Of a stretch of DNA of 64,000 nucleotides, positions 1 through 9,345 are shown one piece after another. The translations under genes were made by a program, and so were the position numbers. Source of the stretch: an uncultured Atopobium sp. (lineage in GTDB: Bacteria; Actinomycetota; Coriobacteriia; Coriobacteriales; Atopobiaceae); NCBI GenBank assembly GCA_946997485.1, contig CAMPVF010000009.1, forward strand, positions 3,221 through 67,220, in the 5' to 3' direction. Each line of letters starts with the position of its first letter. The first letter of the stretch is position 1. A model generated the notes under the pieces. It was not told where the DNA came from and searched no databases. It was given only the letters and a program-made list of their open reading frames with translations.

Positions 1-927
1 GTTGAGGCCGCGGCGTTTAGGTTCCCCAACTCTCTGTATCGTGTTGCAATCGAAGCTGATGAGCGCACCAGTGAAGGCAAGGTGTTTGCATTTATCGAGA
101 AAAGCGCTGCCTCCGACCCAACGCTGTCGGTAGATCGCAACGAAGAAACGGGTCAAACTATTGTAAGTGCTATTGGAGAAGCGCAGGTAGCCGTGTTGCT
201 TGAGCGTCTTGAGGCGCGCTGTGGCTTAAAGGCGCACATTGTGGCTATGCGCATTGCGTATCGCGAAACGATTCGTCGTGTTGCAAGTGCGCAGGGTCGC
301 TACAAAAAGCAAACGGGTGGCGCGGGTCAGTACGGCGATTGTTGGCTGCGTGTTGAGCCAAATCCAAATAATGGCTATAAATTTGTGGACGAGGTTGTTG
401 GCGGTCACATTCCACGTGGGTTTATTCCGGCGATTGATAAGGGCGTACAAGAGTGCATGCGCGAGGGTGTTCTTGCAGGATATCCCATGATCGACCTGAG
501 CTGTGCCGTGTATGAAGGCTCGTATCACCCGGTCGATTCAAATGAAATGGCGTTTAAGACGGCAGCACGTATTGGCTTCCAAAAGGCGGCTATGCAGGCA
601 GAACCCGTGTTGCTCGAGCCTATGGCGCATCTTACCATTACCGTTCCCGAAAGCTACGCGGGCTCAGTTATGGGCGATATTTCTGCTTCGCGCGGACGTG
701 TTGAGGGTATGACGGCAGCCGAGGGTCGCGGGTACGTTGGGTATACGTCAATTGAAGCGACGGTGCCATATGCCGAGGTAGTAGACTATTCAACTCGTTT
801 GCGTTCACTGTCTCGTGGTACGGGCGAATTTACCCTTACGCTTACGGGCTATGAGCAGGTGCCTCACGATGTACAAACGCGTCTTGCTGAGGCGTATGCA
901 AAGCGCAGAAGCGAAGGCCGCGCGTAG
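1..927 (+). CDS. Elongation factor G-like GTPase, C-terminal part (cut by window edge)
   Basis: The frame is open from the first base, so this is the 3' end of a gene that starts upstream; 308 residues are visible. It matches domains III to V of translation elongation factor G, which drives tRNA and mRNA movement on the ribosome. The domain IV entry (GRYKKQTGGAGQYGD, from about visible residue 99) and the domain IV loop (EGSYHPVDSNEMAFK, about 172-186) are clear, followed by LLEPMAHLTI of domain V. The KKQTGG...YGDC pattern resembles the second EF-G paralogue (FusA2/EF-G2 type) of actinobacteria more than housekeeping FusA; that assignment is inference, since the GTPase domain is outside the window. 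A hairpin terminator follows 32 bases downstream. Confidence 0.88.
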   Translation, partial: VEAAAFRFPNSLYRVAIEADERTSEGKVFAFIEKSAASDPTLSVDRNEETGQTIVSAIGEAQVAVLLERLEARCGLKAHIVAMRIAYRETIRRVASAQGRYKKQTGGAGQYGDCWLRVEPNPNNGYKFVDEVVGGHIPRGFIPAIDKGVQECMREGVLAGYPMIDLSCAVYEGSYHPVDSNEMAFKTAARIGFQKAAMQAEPVLLEPMAHLTITVPESYAGSVMGDISASRGRVEGMTAAEGRGYVGYTSIEATVPYAEVVDYSTRLRSLSRGTGEFTLTLTGYEQVPHDVQTRLAEAYAKRRSEGRA

Positions 928-959
928 GATTGCACCCTACATGCTGCAAAAACGACAGG

Positions 960-987
960 CGGCGCGTACTCGTGTGCGCGCCGTTTT
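960..987 (+). terminator. Rho-independent terminator after the EF-G-like gene
   Basis: A GC-rich stem (CGGCGCG at 960-966 pairing with CGCGCCG at 977-983) is followed directly by TTTT. It lies 32 bases after the EF-G-like stop codon. Confidence 0.75.
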
Positions 988-1128
988 GTATGACGGCATC
1001 ATCCCGGCATCATCCCTGCATGGAGCATATTCTGCTGCATCTTCAACCATATTTCATTAATCTGTATGTGCTATGCTTTACATATCTTTTGAGTTATGCG
1101 TTATGTTATAAAGGAGCGTATACATCGT

Positions 1129-2445
1129 ATGGACGTAGGCCCATCACTTATACTTACGGTTCTTCTTACCCTGGCAAACGGCTATTTTTCCATGGCGGAA
1201 ATGGCGCTGTCTACGGCAAAGCGCGTGCTGCTTGAGCATGAGGCGCAGGAAGGGAACATACCAGCCGGGCGTGTGTTGCTTATCACGAAAAACGAAAGCG
1301 ATTTTCTCGCCGCTATTCAGGTGGGCATTACGCTCCTTGGGTTTTTGAGTTCGGCGCTTGCCGCAACGAGCCTGTCCGAGCCGCTTGCCGGCGTGTTTCG
1401 TAATTTTGGCTGGTCGGCGCAGGTATCATACATCGTTGCAACTGCATGTATTACGCTTATCGTGTCGTATTTTTCCATTGTTATTGGCGAACTTGTCCCC
1501 AAACGCATCGCGCTTTCAAATCCCGAGGCTATTGCCAAATCGGTGAGTGGCTTTATGACCCATTTTCTTATGGTTTCGCGTCCGCTTGTGGTGCTTACGT
1601 CGGTTGGTGCGCAGGCAATTTCTAAAATTATCGGCGTTTCCAATGAGCACAACAGGCAAGATGCATCCGAGGACGAAATTCGCTATTTGGTTAACGATTC
1701 GGGCGAGTTGTCCGATGAAGAAAAGTCGATGATTCATGATATTTTCGACCTTGCCGATACCATTGCGCGTGAGGTGATGATTCCACGCGTTGATATGTGC
1801 GCGCTTGAAGACACCTCAACCGTGGAAGATGTGCTGAGCACGATGCGCACAACAGGCTATTCGCGCGTACCCATTTATCACGGGGAAGTTGACCACATTG
1901 TGGGCATTGCGCACATTAAAGATTTGATTGCTGCGCTGTTGGATAAGCACGCGTCCGCGCAACCTATCAGCGGTTTTATTCGCGAAGCCGATTTTTACCC
2001 CGACACCAAGGACATTATTCCGCTGCTTTCGGAAATGCGCTCGTCGCACGACCAAATGGTTATTGTGGTTGATGAGTATGGCGGCACAGCAGGCATTATT
2101 ACTATTGAGGATATTGTTGAGGAAATCGTGGGCGAAATTGAGGACGAATTTGACCCCGACAACAAGTATCTAACTAAGTTAGCGCCTAACAAATGGCTGG
2201 TAGATGGCCGTTTTTCGGTGGACGATGCACGCGAGTTGGGCTGGCCTATTGAAGACGACCCCGATTACGAAACCATTGCGGGGTTTGTGCTTAATTTGGC
2301 GGACGGCTTGCCTGCGCCTGGCGATGTGTTTATTCATGAAGGCTATGAATTTCGCGTGCAATCGATGCGCCGTACGCGCGTTTCCACCGTGCGTGTGCGT
2401 GCGCTCCCAGCGCCGCCTGTGGCAGACGACGCAAAGCAGGAGTAG
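1129..2445 (+). CDS. CNNM/CBS/CorC-HlyC family membrane protein
   Basis: 438 residues. The family (often annotated hemolysin C or CorC) sits in the inner membrane; relatives take part in Mg2+ or Co2+ homeostasis, but the substrate cannot be read from sequence. The N-terminal half is a DUF21/CNNM domain of hydrophobic segments (about residues 5-160) with the family landmark [13 protein letters not shown]. Two CBS domains follow (about 205-330, including VMIPRVDM and [21 protein letters not shown]), then a CorC/HlyC-type transporter-associated domain (about 345-425). The ATG at 1129 is chosen because AAGGAG stands 12 bases before it; an in-frame ATG at 1096 has no ribosome binding site. It is a single-gene unit between two spacers. 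Confidence 0.9.
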   Translation: MDVGPSLILTVLLTLANGYFSMAEMALSTAKRVLLEHEAQEGNIPAGRVLLITKNESDFLAAIQVGITLLGFLSSALAATSLSEPLAGVFRNFGWSAQVSYIVATACITLIVSYFSIVIGELVPKRIALSNPEAIAKSVSGFMTHFLMVSRPLVVLTSVGAQAISKIIGVSNEHNRQDASEDEIRYLVNDSGELSDEEKSMIHDIFDLADTIAREVMIPRVDMCALEDTSTVEDVLSTMRTTGYSRVPIYHGEVDHIVGIAHIKDLIAALLDKHASAQPISGFIREADFYPDTKDIIPLLSEMRSSHDQMVIVVDEYGGTAGIITIEDIVEEIVGEIEDEFDPDNKYLTKLAPNKWLVDGRFSVDDARELGWPIEDDPDYETIAGFVLNLADGLPAPGDVFIHEGYEFRVQSMRRTRVSTVRVRALPAPPVADDAKQE

Positions 2446-2597
2446 TACCAGGGAAACGTGCGTGTGTTGCATGCACACCGCGCCGCACGTTCCCGCACAT
2501 TGGTGCACATATAACGGTAAACTGTAGCAGCTCGTCGTTATTAGTGCGATTGTGTTGTACCATATAGGTACGTTTGGTGTTTATCGAAAGGAAGCGT

Positions 2598-3596
2598 ATG
2601 GACGCTCAAGCAATTCAGCCAATTTCTATTACTAAGGTTGAAATTGATTCGCAATACTTTACAGCTCATATTCGCATTGGTGAAGAAACACCGCTATTTA
2701 CCTGCGACGACCTTGAGGCAACCACGCGCATTTACGACATTATGCCGCACATTATTGAGCACGCGTGTGTAGGTGATGCGTCTGATACGTTTAAGGACGT
2801 TATGGGTAATACCGAGCTTGCGCACCTGCTTGAGCATGTGTGTGTTGAACTGCTGAGCCAAACCGACATTGCTGGTGATGTTCCTGCTGGTAAAACCTTT
2901 ATTTCGCCCAATGTAAACCGCGGATACGTGTTGCAATTTACCTGTAGCGACGATGCGCTGGTGGCAGCTGCATTTGCAAGCGCCGTGTGGATTATGAACT
3001 GGGCATTTTCGGGCGCGGCAGGAAGCACGCCTAATTGTGAAGCAATTGTTCAGGCAATTGTTGCAATGGTGGGTGAGTTGAACAGTTCAAATACGATTGA
3101 GCTTACCGATGACGAACTCGAAGCATACGTGCAGGAGCATGCCATGTGGAGCGCCGATGCGCTGGAGCTTTTGCATAAGAGCTTATGCGCGGCTGATGCG
3201 TCTGCCGATGGTGCGGCTGAGGCTGAGGTTGATGCGGCTGATGCGCCGGTCGATGGTGCAGCTGAGGTTGACGCGGTTAATTCTCCCATTAAAGAGGACG
3301 CAGATGCGCCTGCTGCTGCGTGCACATCGGATAATGCCGAGGTAGAAGAGGGTGTTACTGCAGTAGAAAGCAACCCTACACCTGCCGTTGATAGTCAACA
3401 CGAAGCTAACAACGAAACCATTAGCGAAACCAACTACAAGAATGTTCACGAGAATGGTAACGAGGATCAGCAAGATGCCGACGATGTGCATTCACAAAAA
3501 GCGCCTTTTGCAACACAGCCGTTGCGCGCCGACGCCATTTCGCTGAGCGATGTTAGCCAGGAGCTGCACATTCCTCGTTCAAAACGCGTGCGCTAA
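2598..3596 (+). CDS. Protein with cyanophycin-synthetase-like N-terminal domain and acidic disordered tail
   Basis: 332 residues. Residues about 15-160 resemble the N-terminal domain of cyanophycin synthetase CphA: a PHIIEHACVGD stretch, then TELAHLLEHVCVELLSQ, then RGYVLQFTCSDDALVAAA, in the same order and spacing as the CphA pattern (SLxEHxC, GHVxEHVALELQ, YNVVxEYxxE). The ATP-grasp and Mur-ligase parts of CphA are absent. From about residue 195 the protein becomes a low-complexity acidic Ala/Asp/Glu/Asn tail ending in a short basic motif (IPRSKRVR). The ATG at 2598 has AAAGGAAG just upstream. No signal peptide or membrane segment is visible. The domain match is by eye; function is unknown. 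Alternative: an unrelated fold sharing an EHxxxEL helix. Confidence 0.6.
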   Translation: MDAQAIQPISITKVEIDSQYFTAHIRIGEETPLFTCDDLEATTRIYDIMPHIIEHACVGDASDTFKDVMGNTELAHLLEHVCVELLSQTDIAGDVPAGKTFISPNVNRGYVLQFTCSDDALVAAAFASAVWIMNWAFSGAAGSTPNCEAIVQAIVAMVGELNSSNTIELTDDELEAYVQEHAMWSADALELLHKSLCAADASADGAAEAEVDAADAPVDGAAEVDAVNSPIKEDADAPAAACTSDNAEVEEGVTAVESNPTPAVDSQHEANNETISETNYKNVHENGNEDQQDADDVHSQKAPFATQPLRADAISLSDVSQELHIPRSKRVR

Positions 3597-3923
3597 CCGT
3601 TTGGCGGCACTCTAGCACCGTGCGTCGTGCTCAGCGAGCGCACACGACCGTCCGCACGACCGCGCACCCAGGCGTGTTTGTACGTTTTTGCATGTAGTTG
3701 TACATTCGTACACGTATGCACAATAACGCACGTATTTTTTACATGAACATATTCGCACGTATATGTAGGCATATCTATACGTATACGTACGTATATTTCC
3801 ACGTTTTGCAGCGTGCCAGAGCTAGCCGCACGGGCCGCCGCAGCGCCCTTGGCGCGCGTGCCATGTGCACAATCTGCTACATATATTTGTTCTCCACACA
3901 CGTCATTTAGAAATGAGGTATCC
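3597..3923. other. Spacer rich in alternating TACGTA/TATACGTA tracts
   Basis: No gene is visible in this 327-base spacer. It is rich in alternating purine-pyrimidine tracts such as TATACGTATACGTACGTATA (about 3775-3794), which are self-complementary. No convincing promoter or terminator was recognised. Confidence 0.5.
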
Positions 3924-5741
3924 GTGAGCACAGCTTCCCTTCATGCCGATAAGCACGCTAATAAGCACGCCAATAAGCGCCTGAGCACCGCAGATGTTAT
4001 TAGTACACTTGCGCGCAGCATTCGAGCGTATCGCGCAGCGTCTATTGCAACGCCTGTATGCGTGCTTCTCGAAGTTGCGTGTGAGTGCTTTATTCCGTTT
4101 TTTACTGCGCAGCTTATCGCGGATATCCAGCGGGGTGCAGCGCTTATGCACGTTGTACAATCGGGCTTGCGGCTGTGTGGCGTGTCGCTTGTGGCGCTGC
4201 TTGTGGGCTGTATGGCGGGCTATTTTTGCTCAAAGGCGTCGGCGGGTTTGGCAAAAAACCTGCGTCATGATATTTTTAACGCGGTTCAGCATTTTTCGTT
4301 TGCGCAGATAGGAGCCTATTCGCAATCGGGGCTCGTTACGCGCCTTACCACCGACGTTACTAACGTGCAAATTTCGTACATGCTGCTTATTCGTCTTGCC
4401 GTGCGCGCTCCCATCTTGTTTTTCTTTGCGCTGGTTAGCGCCACTATAATGGCGGGTGCGTTTTCGGTTGTTTATATTTTTGCCGCCACGTTTTTGGCGT
4501 GTGCACTCATGGGCATTATTCGTGTTGCTGGTCGTATTTTTAGACGTGTATTTCCTCAATATGACGAGCTTACGCAATCGGTTGAGGAAACTGTAAGCGG
4601 CATTCGTGTGGTAAAAAGTTACACGCGTGAGCCTTACGAGTACCAGCGTTTTAGCCAAAAAGCACAGGCATTATATAGCGAATTTATTGGTGCACAGCGC
4701 ATTGTGGCACTCAATAATCCCGCCATGAACTTTGCAATTTACGGCATGTTTGCGGCTATGGTGTATTTTGGCAGCTATGTAATTATTACCTCGCAATCAA
4801 CCCTGCTTAATGTGGGTCAACTTTCAGCGCTTATTACCTATGGTTTTCAAATTTTAATGAGTTTAATGATGTTGTCGTTTGTGTTTGTGCAAACGTCGCT
4901 GTCTGAGGAAAGCGCGCAGCGTATTTGCGAAGTGCTGCGCGAAGAGAGCGAGATAACCAACCCTGCGCATCCGCTGTATACCGTGCCATCTGGCAGCATC
5001 GATTTTGAGAACGTATCGTTTAAGTATACAAAAGATGCACGTCATCGTGCATTAAAAAACGTAACCTTGCATATTGCTGCGGGCGAAACGATTGGTGTGT
5101 TGGGCATGACGGGATCTGCAAAGTCAACGTTGGTTGAGCTTATCGCCCGCCTGTACGACGTAACCGAAGGCTGTATTCGTGTAGGCGGAAACGACGTGCG
5201 CGCCTACGACATTGCAACATTGCGCCAGGCAATTGGCTTTGTGCTGCAGAAAAACATGCTGGTAAGTGGCACTATTGCCGAAAATTTGCGCTGGGGCAAC
5301 CGAGGCGCCACGCGTGAGGATATGCGCGCGGCATGTACTATGGCTGGTGCCAACGAGTTTATACATCGGCTTAACGACGGCTATGACACCCATGTTGAAC
5401 AGGGAGGATCCAATTTTTCAGGCGGGCAAAAACAGCGCCTGTGTATTGCGCGTGCGCTGCTTAAACACCCCAAGATTTTAATTCTGGACGATTCAACCAG
5501 TGCTGTTGACACAAAAACCGATGCGCAGATTCGCACGGCGTTGGCGACGGCATATCCAACCACTACCAAAATAATTATTTCGCAGCGTGTTTCATCTATT
5601 CAAGATGCAAACAGAATAGTAGTTATGGACAGAGGCTGTATCTCTGCTGTTGGAAGCCATGAAGAGCTAATGCGTACCAGCGCAATTTATAAGGAAACGT
5701 ATTGTTCGCAAACGCGTGTTGAAGATGGAGGTGAAGCGTAA
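3924..5741 (+). CDS. ABC exporter half, degenerate-site subunit of a heterodimer
   Basis: 605 residues: six-helix transmembrane domain (about 25-320) fused to an ATPase domain (about 345-590), the type IV/MsbA-like exporter layout. The ATPase domain shows features of the degenerate-site partner of heterodimeric exporters such as TM287/288: the catalytic Glu after Walker B is Asp (LILDDSTSAVD) and the switch His is Gln (IIISQRVSS). The ABC signature NFSGGQKQR is intact. The P-loop reads GMTGSAKST, with Ala399 where Gly is expected. The GTG at 3924 is chosen because GAGG lies 7 bases upstream and the longer frame has no family similarity. It overlaps the next exporter gene by one base (TAATG), implying coupled translation. 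The substrate is unknown; drugs, lipids or peptides are all possible. Confidence 0.9.
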   Translation: MSTASLHADKHANKHANKRLSTADVISTLARSIRAYRAASIATPVCVLLEVACECFIPFFTAQLIADIQRGAALMHVVQSGLRLCGVSLVALLVGCMAGYFCSKASAGLAKNLRHDIFNAVQHFSFAQIGAYSQSGLVTRLTTDVTNVQISYMLLIRLAVRAPILFFFALVSATIMAGAFSVVYIFAATFLACALMGIIRVAGRIFRRVFPQYDELTQSVEETVSGIRVVKSYTREPYEYQRFSQKAQALYSEFIGAQRIVALNNPAMNFAIYGMFAAMVYFGSYVIITSQSTLLNVGQLSALITYGFQILMSLMMLSFVFVQTSLSEESAQRICEVLREESEITNPAHPLYTVPSGSIDFENVSFKYTKDARHRALKNVTLHIAAGETIGVLGMTGSAKSTLVELIARLYDVTEGCIRVGGNDVRAYDIATLRQAIGFVLQKNMLVSGTIAENLRWGNRGATREDMRAACTMAGANEFIHRLNDGYDTHVEQGGSNFSGGQKQRLCIARALLKHPKILILDDSTSAVDTKTDAQIRTALATAYPTTTKIIISQRVSSIQDANRIVVMDRGCISAVGSHEELMRTSAIYKETYCSQTRVEDGGEA

Positions 5742-7804
5742 TGAAACATACCGTAAACCAGGCACATGCATGTTCAAGCGAAACAGCAACGCTGTGCGCT
5801 CACGAGCGCACAAACGCCCACGTAGACGTGCATGAAGCTACTCCTGAAACCACCAACGCCAACACGTCCGCCACCGAGCCCGCAACCACTCCCGCAACCA
5901 AGGACACGCCGCAGCGCCGCACCCGTCACATCCCGCGCGGCACTATGATGCGTCTTGCGCGTATGTGTTTTGAGTTTTACCCCGTGCTGCTTGTTAGCAT
6001 TATTGTAATTATTGTTGGTAATGCGCTGCTCACTACCGTACCCAACCTCTTTATGCAGCAGGCGTTTGTATGCCTTGAGCAGCACTGGAACGATGGTGCC
6101 TGGATGGCTGCTGCACCTGTTATTCGAGATATTACCATGTGGCTTATCATTGTGTATATTGTTACGCTTATAACCAATATTGCGAGTACGCAAATGTGTG
6201 TGTATTTTACTGAGGGCACCATTACCAAGCTGCGCAAAAGAATGTTCAAACACATGGAGAGCCTGCCCATTTCATATTTTGATACGCATAAACACGGCGA
6301 TATTATGTCGATGTATACAAACGATGTTGACGCCATTAGACAGATGCTGCTTCAGAGCTTGCCCAACCTGTTGGCTACGCTTGTGTGTATGGTTTCGCTT
6401 ATTTGCATCATGATGTATTACAGCATTCCAATGATGAGCGTGGTGTGTGTGGGTGTGGTGCTTAATGTTGCTGCAACGAAGTACATTGGTTCAAAAAGCG
6501 CGCGTTACTTTTTAGCACAGCAGCGCTATGTGGGCGCGTGTGAAGGGTTTGCGCAAGAGGCAATGAGCACGCTGCGGGTGGTAAAAACATTTACGCACGA
6601 AGATCAAACGCTTGCAGCCTTTGACGCGGTAAATAACGAGCTCTACGAGGCATCACGCAAAGCACATTTGTGTGCATGTTTGCTTCCGCCTGTTATTTTT
6701 AACATTGGTAATATAACCTACGTGTTGGTTGCGCTGGCAGGAGGCATTGCGCTGCTGGTGCATATGCCAAACCTCAGCCTATCGGGAAGTGCGCTTACGC
6801 TTGCCGTGGTAATTCCGTTTTTAAATATGACGCGGCAGTTTGTTGGACAAATTGGTCAAATTTCAAACCAAATTAATGCAACCGTTATGGGCTTTGCGGG
6901 CATGGCACGCATATTTGCGCTGCTCGATACCCCACCTGAGCGCGATGAGGGCAGCGTGTGTTTGGTAAATACGCGCGAGCACTGTGGCCAAATTGTCGAA
7001 ACAAACCAACACACCGGCGTGTGGGCATGGAAACAGCCCGCCAGTGAGGGCACCTCGCAGCTCACTGCGCTTCGCGGTGAGGTTATCTTAGACCACGTGA
7101 ACTTTTCGTACGACGGTGAGCACACCGTGCTGCACGACATTTCGATTGCGGCGCCAGCGGGTAAAAAAATTGCGTTTGTGGGCGCTACCGGTGCCGGCAA
7201 AACTACCATTACCAACCTTCTCAACCGTTTTTATGACATATCCGCAGGTACCATTAGGTATGATGGCATCAACCTTACCAGCATACAAAAGGCGGCGCTG
7301 CGCCGCTCGCTGGGCATTGTGCTGCAGGATGTACATTTGTTTACGGGTAGCGTGATGGACAATATTCGCTATGGTAATCTTGACGCCACCGATGATGAAT
7401 GCATACAGGCAGCAAAGCTTACGGGCGCCGACAGTTTTATTGTGCGCTTGCCTGAGGGGTATAACACGCAGCTTACTGCAGGTGCCGCGCAGCTGAGCCA
7501 AGGTCAGCGGCAGCTTATAAGCATTGCACGTGCAGCTGTTGCCGACCCGCCCGTTATGATTTTGGACGAAGCAACAAGTTCGATAGATACGCACACCGAG
7601 GAGATTGTGCAATATGGGATGGATGCACTTATGCGAGGTAGAACTACCTTTGTTATTGCTCACCGGTTGTCGACGGTGCGCAATGCCGACGAAATTATCG
7701 TGCTCGACCACGGCAGAATTATTGAGCGCGGCTCGCACGCTGAGCTTTTGAAACAGAAGGGCGTGTATTACCAGCTGTATACCGGTGCGTTTGAGCTTGA
7801 ATAG
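5741..7804 (+). CDS. ABC exporter half, canonical catalytic subunit of the heterodimer
   Basis: 687 residues. It begins with an unusual hydrophilic Thr/Ala/His-rich extension of about 65 residues, followed by a six-helix exporter domain (about 75-370) and an ATPase domain (about 440-680). All catalytic motifs are canonical: Walker A GATGAGKTT, signature QLSQGQRQL, Walker B MILDEATSSID and switch His in VIAHRLSTV. It therefore supplies the intact ATP site to pair with the upstream degenerate subunit. GGAGGTG lies 7 bases before the ATG, which overlaps the preceding stop by one base. A linker of about 50 residues before the ATPase domain (around HCGQIVETNQHTG) is longer than usual. Export substrate not determinable. 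Confidence 0.92.
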   Translation: MKHTVNQAHACSSETATLCAHERTNAHVDVHEATPETTNANTSATEPATTPATKDTPQRRTRHIPRGTMMRLARMCFEFYPVLLVSIIVIIVGNALLTTVPNLFMQQAFVCLEQHWNDGAWMAAAPVIRDITMWLIIVYIVTLITNIASTQMCVYFTEGTITKLRKRMFKHMESLPISYFDTHKHGDIMSMYTNDVDAIRQMLLQSLPNLLATLVCMVSLICIMMYYSIPMMSVVCVGVVLNVAATKYIGSKSARYFLAQQRYVGACEGFAQEAMSTLRVVKTFTHEDQTLAAFDAVNNELYEASRKAHLCACLLPPVIFNIGNITYVLVALAGGIALLVHMPNLSLSGSALTLAVVIPFLNMTRQFVGQIGQISNQINATVMGFAGMARIFALLDTPPERDEGSVCLVNTREHCGQIVETNQHTGVWAWKQPASEGTSQLTALRGEVILDHVNFSYDGEHTVLHDISIAAPAGKKIAFVGATGAGKTTITNLLNRFYDISAGTIRYDGINLTSIQKAALRRSLGIVLQDVHLFTGSVMDNIRYGNLDATDDECIQAAKLTGADSFIVRLPEGYNTQLTAGAAQLSQGQRQLISIARAAVADPPVMILDEATSSIDTHTEEIVQYGMDALMRGRTTFVIAHRLSTVRNADEIIVLDHGRIIERGSHAELLKQKGVYYQLYTGAFELE

Positions 7805-7861
7805 GGCTTGTGGGTGGCGCAGATGCATGCGCGCGTCCGCACCCGCACGCCGCAACTCCAC

Positions 7862-7936
7862 ACACGGCATACGCCCGCGCCCGCACCCGCACGCCGCGTC
7901 CGCACCCGCGCGCGTCCGCGCGGCCATATGCCGTGT
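7862..7936. repeat. 10-bp inverted repeat enclosing CGCACCCGCACGCCGC repeats
   Basis: ACACGGCATA at 7862-7871 and its exact complement TATGCCGTGT at 7927-7936 enclose 55 bases made of near-repeats of CCGCACCCGCACGCCGCG. It lies in the spacer after the ABC exporter and is followed by ACTTTT. It may act as a long-loop terminator or a processed 3' end; function inferred only. Confidence 0.5.
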
Positions 7937-8035
7937 ACTTTTAGCAGCCAGCATGCGTGGCTATTTAATCTTGCGCCACAGTGCGGTAAACTTAGTATAA
8001 TTATGCGCAAACTAACGCTCGTTATGAGTATCACT

Positions 8036-8043
8036 AAGGAGGA
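8036..8043 (+). promoter_or_regulatory. Strong ribosome binding site of the YtxH-like gene
   Basis: AAGGAGGA ends 3 bases before the ATG at 8047; it fixes the start of the small downstream gene. Confidence 0.7.
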
Positions 8044-8046
8044 ACC

Positions 8047-8445
8047 ATGAGTACAAAGGGAACACTCGGATTTATAGCGGGTAGCATTGTGGGCATTGCC
8101 GCTGGCGTTGCAGTGGGCGTGTTGCTGGCACCTCGTTCGGGCGAAGAAAGCCGTGCTATGGCAGCCGACGCTATCAACGACGCGTGGGACAACGCGCGCG
8201 ACAGCTACGAGCGCAATTCAAGTCGTGTTTCATGCAAAATTAATGCTATGCGTCCTGCTATTGATGCTACAACCGATGAGCTGCGTGCAAAGGTAGATAG
8301 GGCACGTGAGCGCATGGATATGCTCCGCAGTTCGCTTACCGAAGCCGTAAGCAGCGCTGTTGCTCAGGATGCAAGCGATGCCGATGCCGCACATGGCGAA
8401 GGTGCTCATATCGAAGTAGTAGAGCCCACTAACGTTTCTGCATAA
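8047..8445 (+). CDS. YtxH-like small membrane-anchored protein
   Basis: 132 residues. A glycine-rich hydrophobic segment (residues about 7-28, FIAGSIVGIAAGVAVGVLLA) is followed by PRSGEESR, the hallmark of YtxH-family proteins, and then a predicted helical, charged region (about 50-105) and an acidic tail. Members are small envelope-associated or stress-linked proteins of unknown molecular role. The start is fixed by AAGGAGGA just upstream. It is followed after 20 bases by the PRC-barrel gene, probably in one operon. Confidence 0.8.
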   Translation: MSTKGTLGFIAGSIVGIAAGVAVGVLLAPRSGEESRAMAADAINDAWDNARDSYERNSSRVSCKINAMRPAIDATTDELRAKVDRARERMDMLRSSLTEAVSSAVAQDASDADAAHGEGAHIEVVEPTNVSA

Positions 8446-8465
8446 TACCAGTTGGACGTTGTATT

Positions 8466-9290
8466 GTGCCTACTATTACCATTTCAAAACTGATAGGCGC
8501 GCGTGTGTTTTGCCTGCGCAAGCACGATAAACGCACGGCGCGCTCTTCCTTTACACCACAATCAAATAACGCACCCGCACAAGCACAAAACGAAGCCGCG
8601 GTGTCTAAAGAGCACCCCAAGGAGCTTGGTCGCGTGCATTATGCGGTATTTAGTGCCGACGCGCGCACGCTGCTCGGCTTTTTTGTTAAGCGCAAAGACG
8701 TGCTTGGCATGGTAAAGCTGCGCGACGCATTTGTTGCGCTTGATGGTATTGCTGCGCGCGGCAATGAGCTGTACGTTAAACAAGACGCCATGTATCACGA
8801 CGCCGCTGCACAAAAGCGTCTCACGTCGTCGTGGGATACCTGCCTTATGCTGCAGGGTATGGACGTTGTTACCACTAATGGCGAGGAGCTTGGGCACATT
8901 ATTGATGTTGCGGTTCACATGCCACAGGGTGCGGTTGTTGAGTTTCACATAAACGACGGTGGCGTTGCAACTGCTATGGTGGGGCACATACGTGCGCCTC
9001 AGTCTAGCTTTGTTGCGTATGATAACGGCCATGTAGTGCTTAACGACGCGCAGGTTGGTCGCAATTTAAGTGGTGGTCTTGCAGGTAAGGCGGGCGTTGG
9101 CTATGCAAAAGCCAAGGTTGAGGGCAAAAAACTCGCCCATGTTGTAGCACAAAAGATAGACGAAGTTGCCCCCGCCGATGTGCGCGACGAAACGGTGCGC
9201 GATGCTGGCCGCGCCGTTGGAAAACAGCTAGGCAAATCGAAGCGCATGTTTGGTAGTTTTATCGACGAATTTAATAAGGCATCTAAGTAA
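8466..9290 (+). CDS. PRC-barrel domain protein
   Basis: 274 residues, apparently cytoplasmic. A PRC-barrel-like segment (about 130-195) contains MDVVTTNGEELGHIIDV and VVEFHINDGGVATA; an earlier segment (about 60-115) with LLGFFVKRKDVLG may be a second, diverged barrel. The C-terminal 70 residues are rich in Lys, Ala and Asp and probably helical. PRC-barrels occur in RNA-processing and photosynthetic proteins and in many unknown bacterial proteins. The GTG start at 8466 has only a weak ribosome binding site (TTGGACG) and is 20 bases after the YtxH-like stop, so translation may be coupled. The neighbouring MgtE-like gene also begins with PRC-like segments. Function unknown. Confidence 0.7.
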   Translation: MPTITISKLIGARVFCLRKHDKRTARSSFTPQSNNAPAQAQNEAAVSKEHPKELGRVHYAVFSADARTLLGFFVKRKDVLGMVKLRDAFVALDGIAARGNELYVKQDAMYHDAAAQKRLTSSWDTCLMLQGMDVVTTNGEELGHIIDVAVHMPQGAVVEFHINDGGVATAMVGHIRAPQSSFVAYDNGHVVLNDAQVGRNLSGGLAGKAGVGYAKAKVEGKKLAHVVAQKIDEVAPADVRDETVRDAGRAVGKQLGKSKRMFGSFIDEFNKASK

Positions 9291-9345
9291 GCTGCTTGCG
9301 CGTGCGAATAGCCTGGTCATACCCCATGCCTAATGCACCATGGTG

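Noticed and set aside
7785..8050. Open frames on both strands in the GC-rich repeat spacer
   Set aside because: They are made of the CGCACCCGCACGCC repeat, have no ribosome binding site and code for Arg/Pro/His-rich low-complexity sequence.
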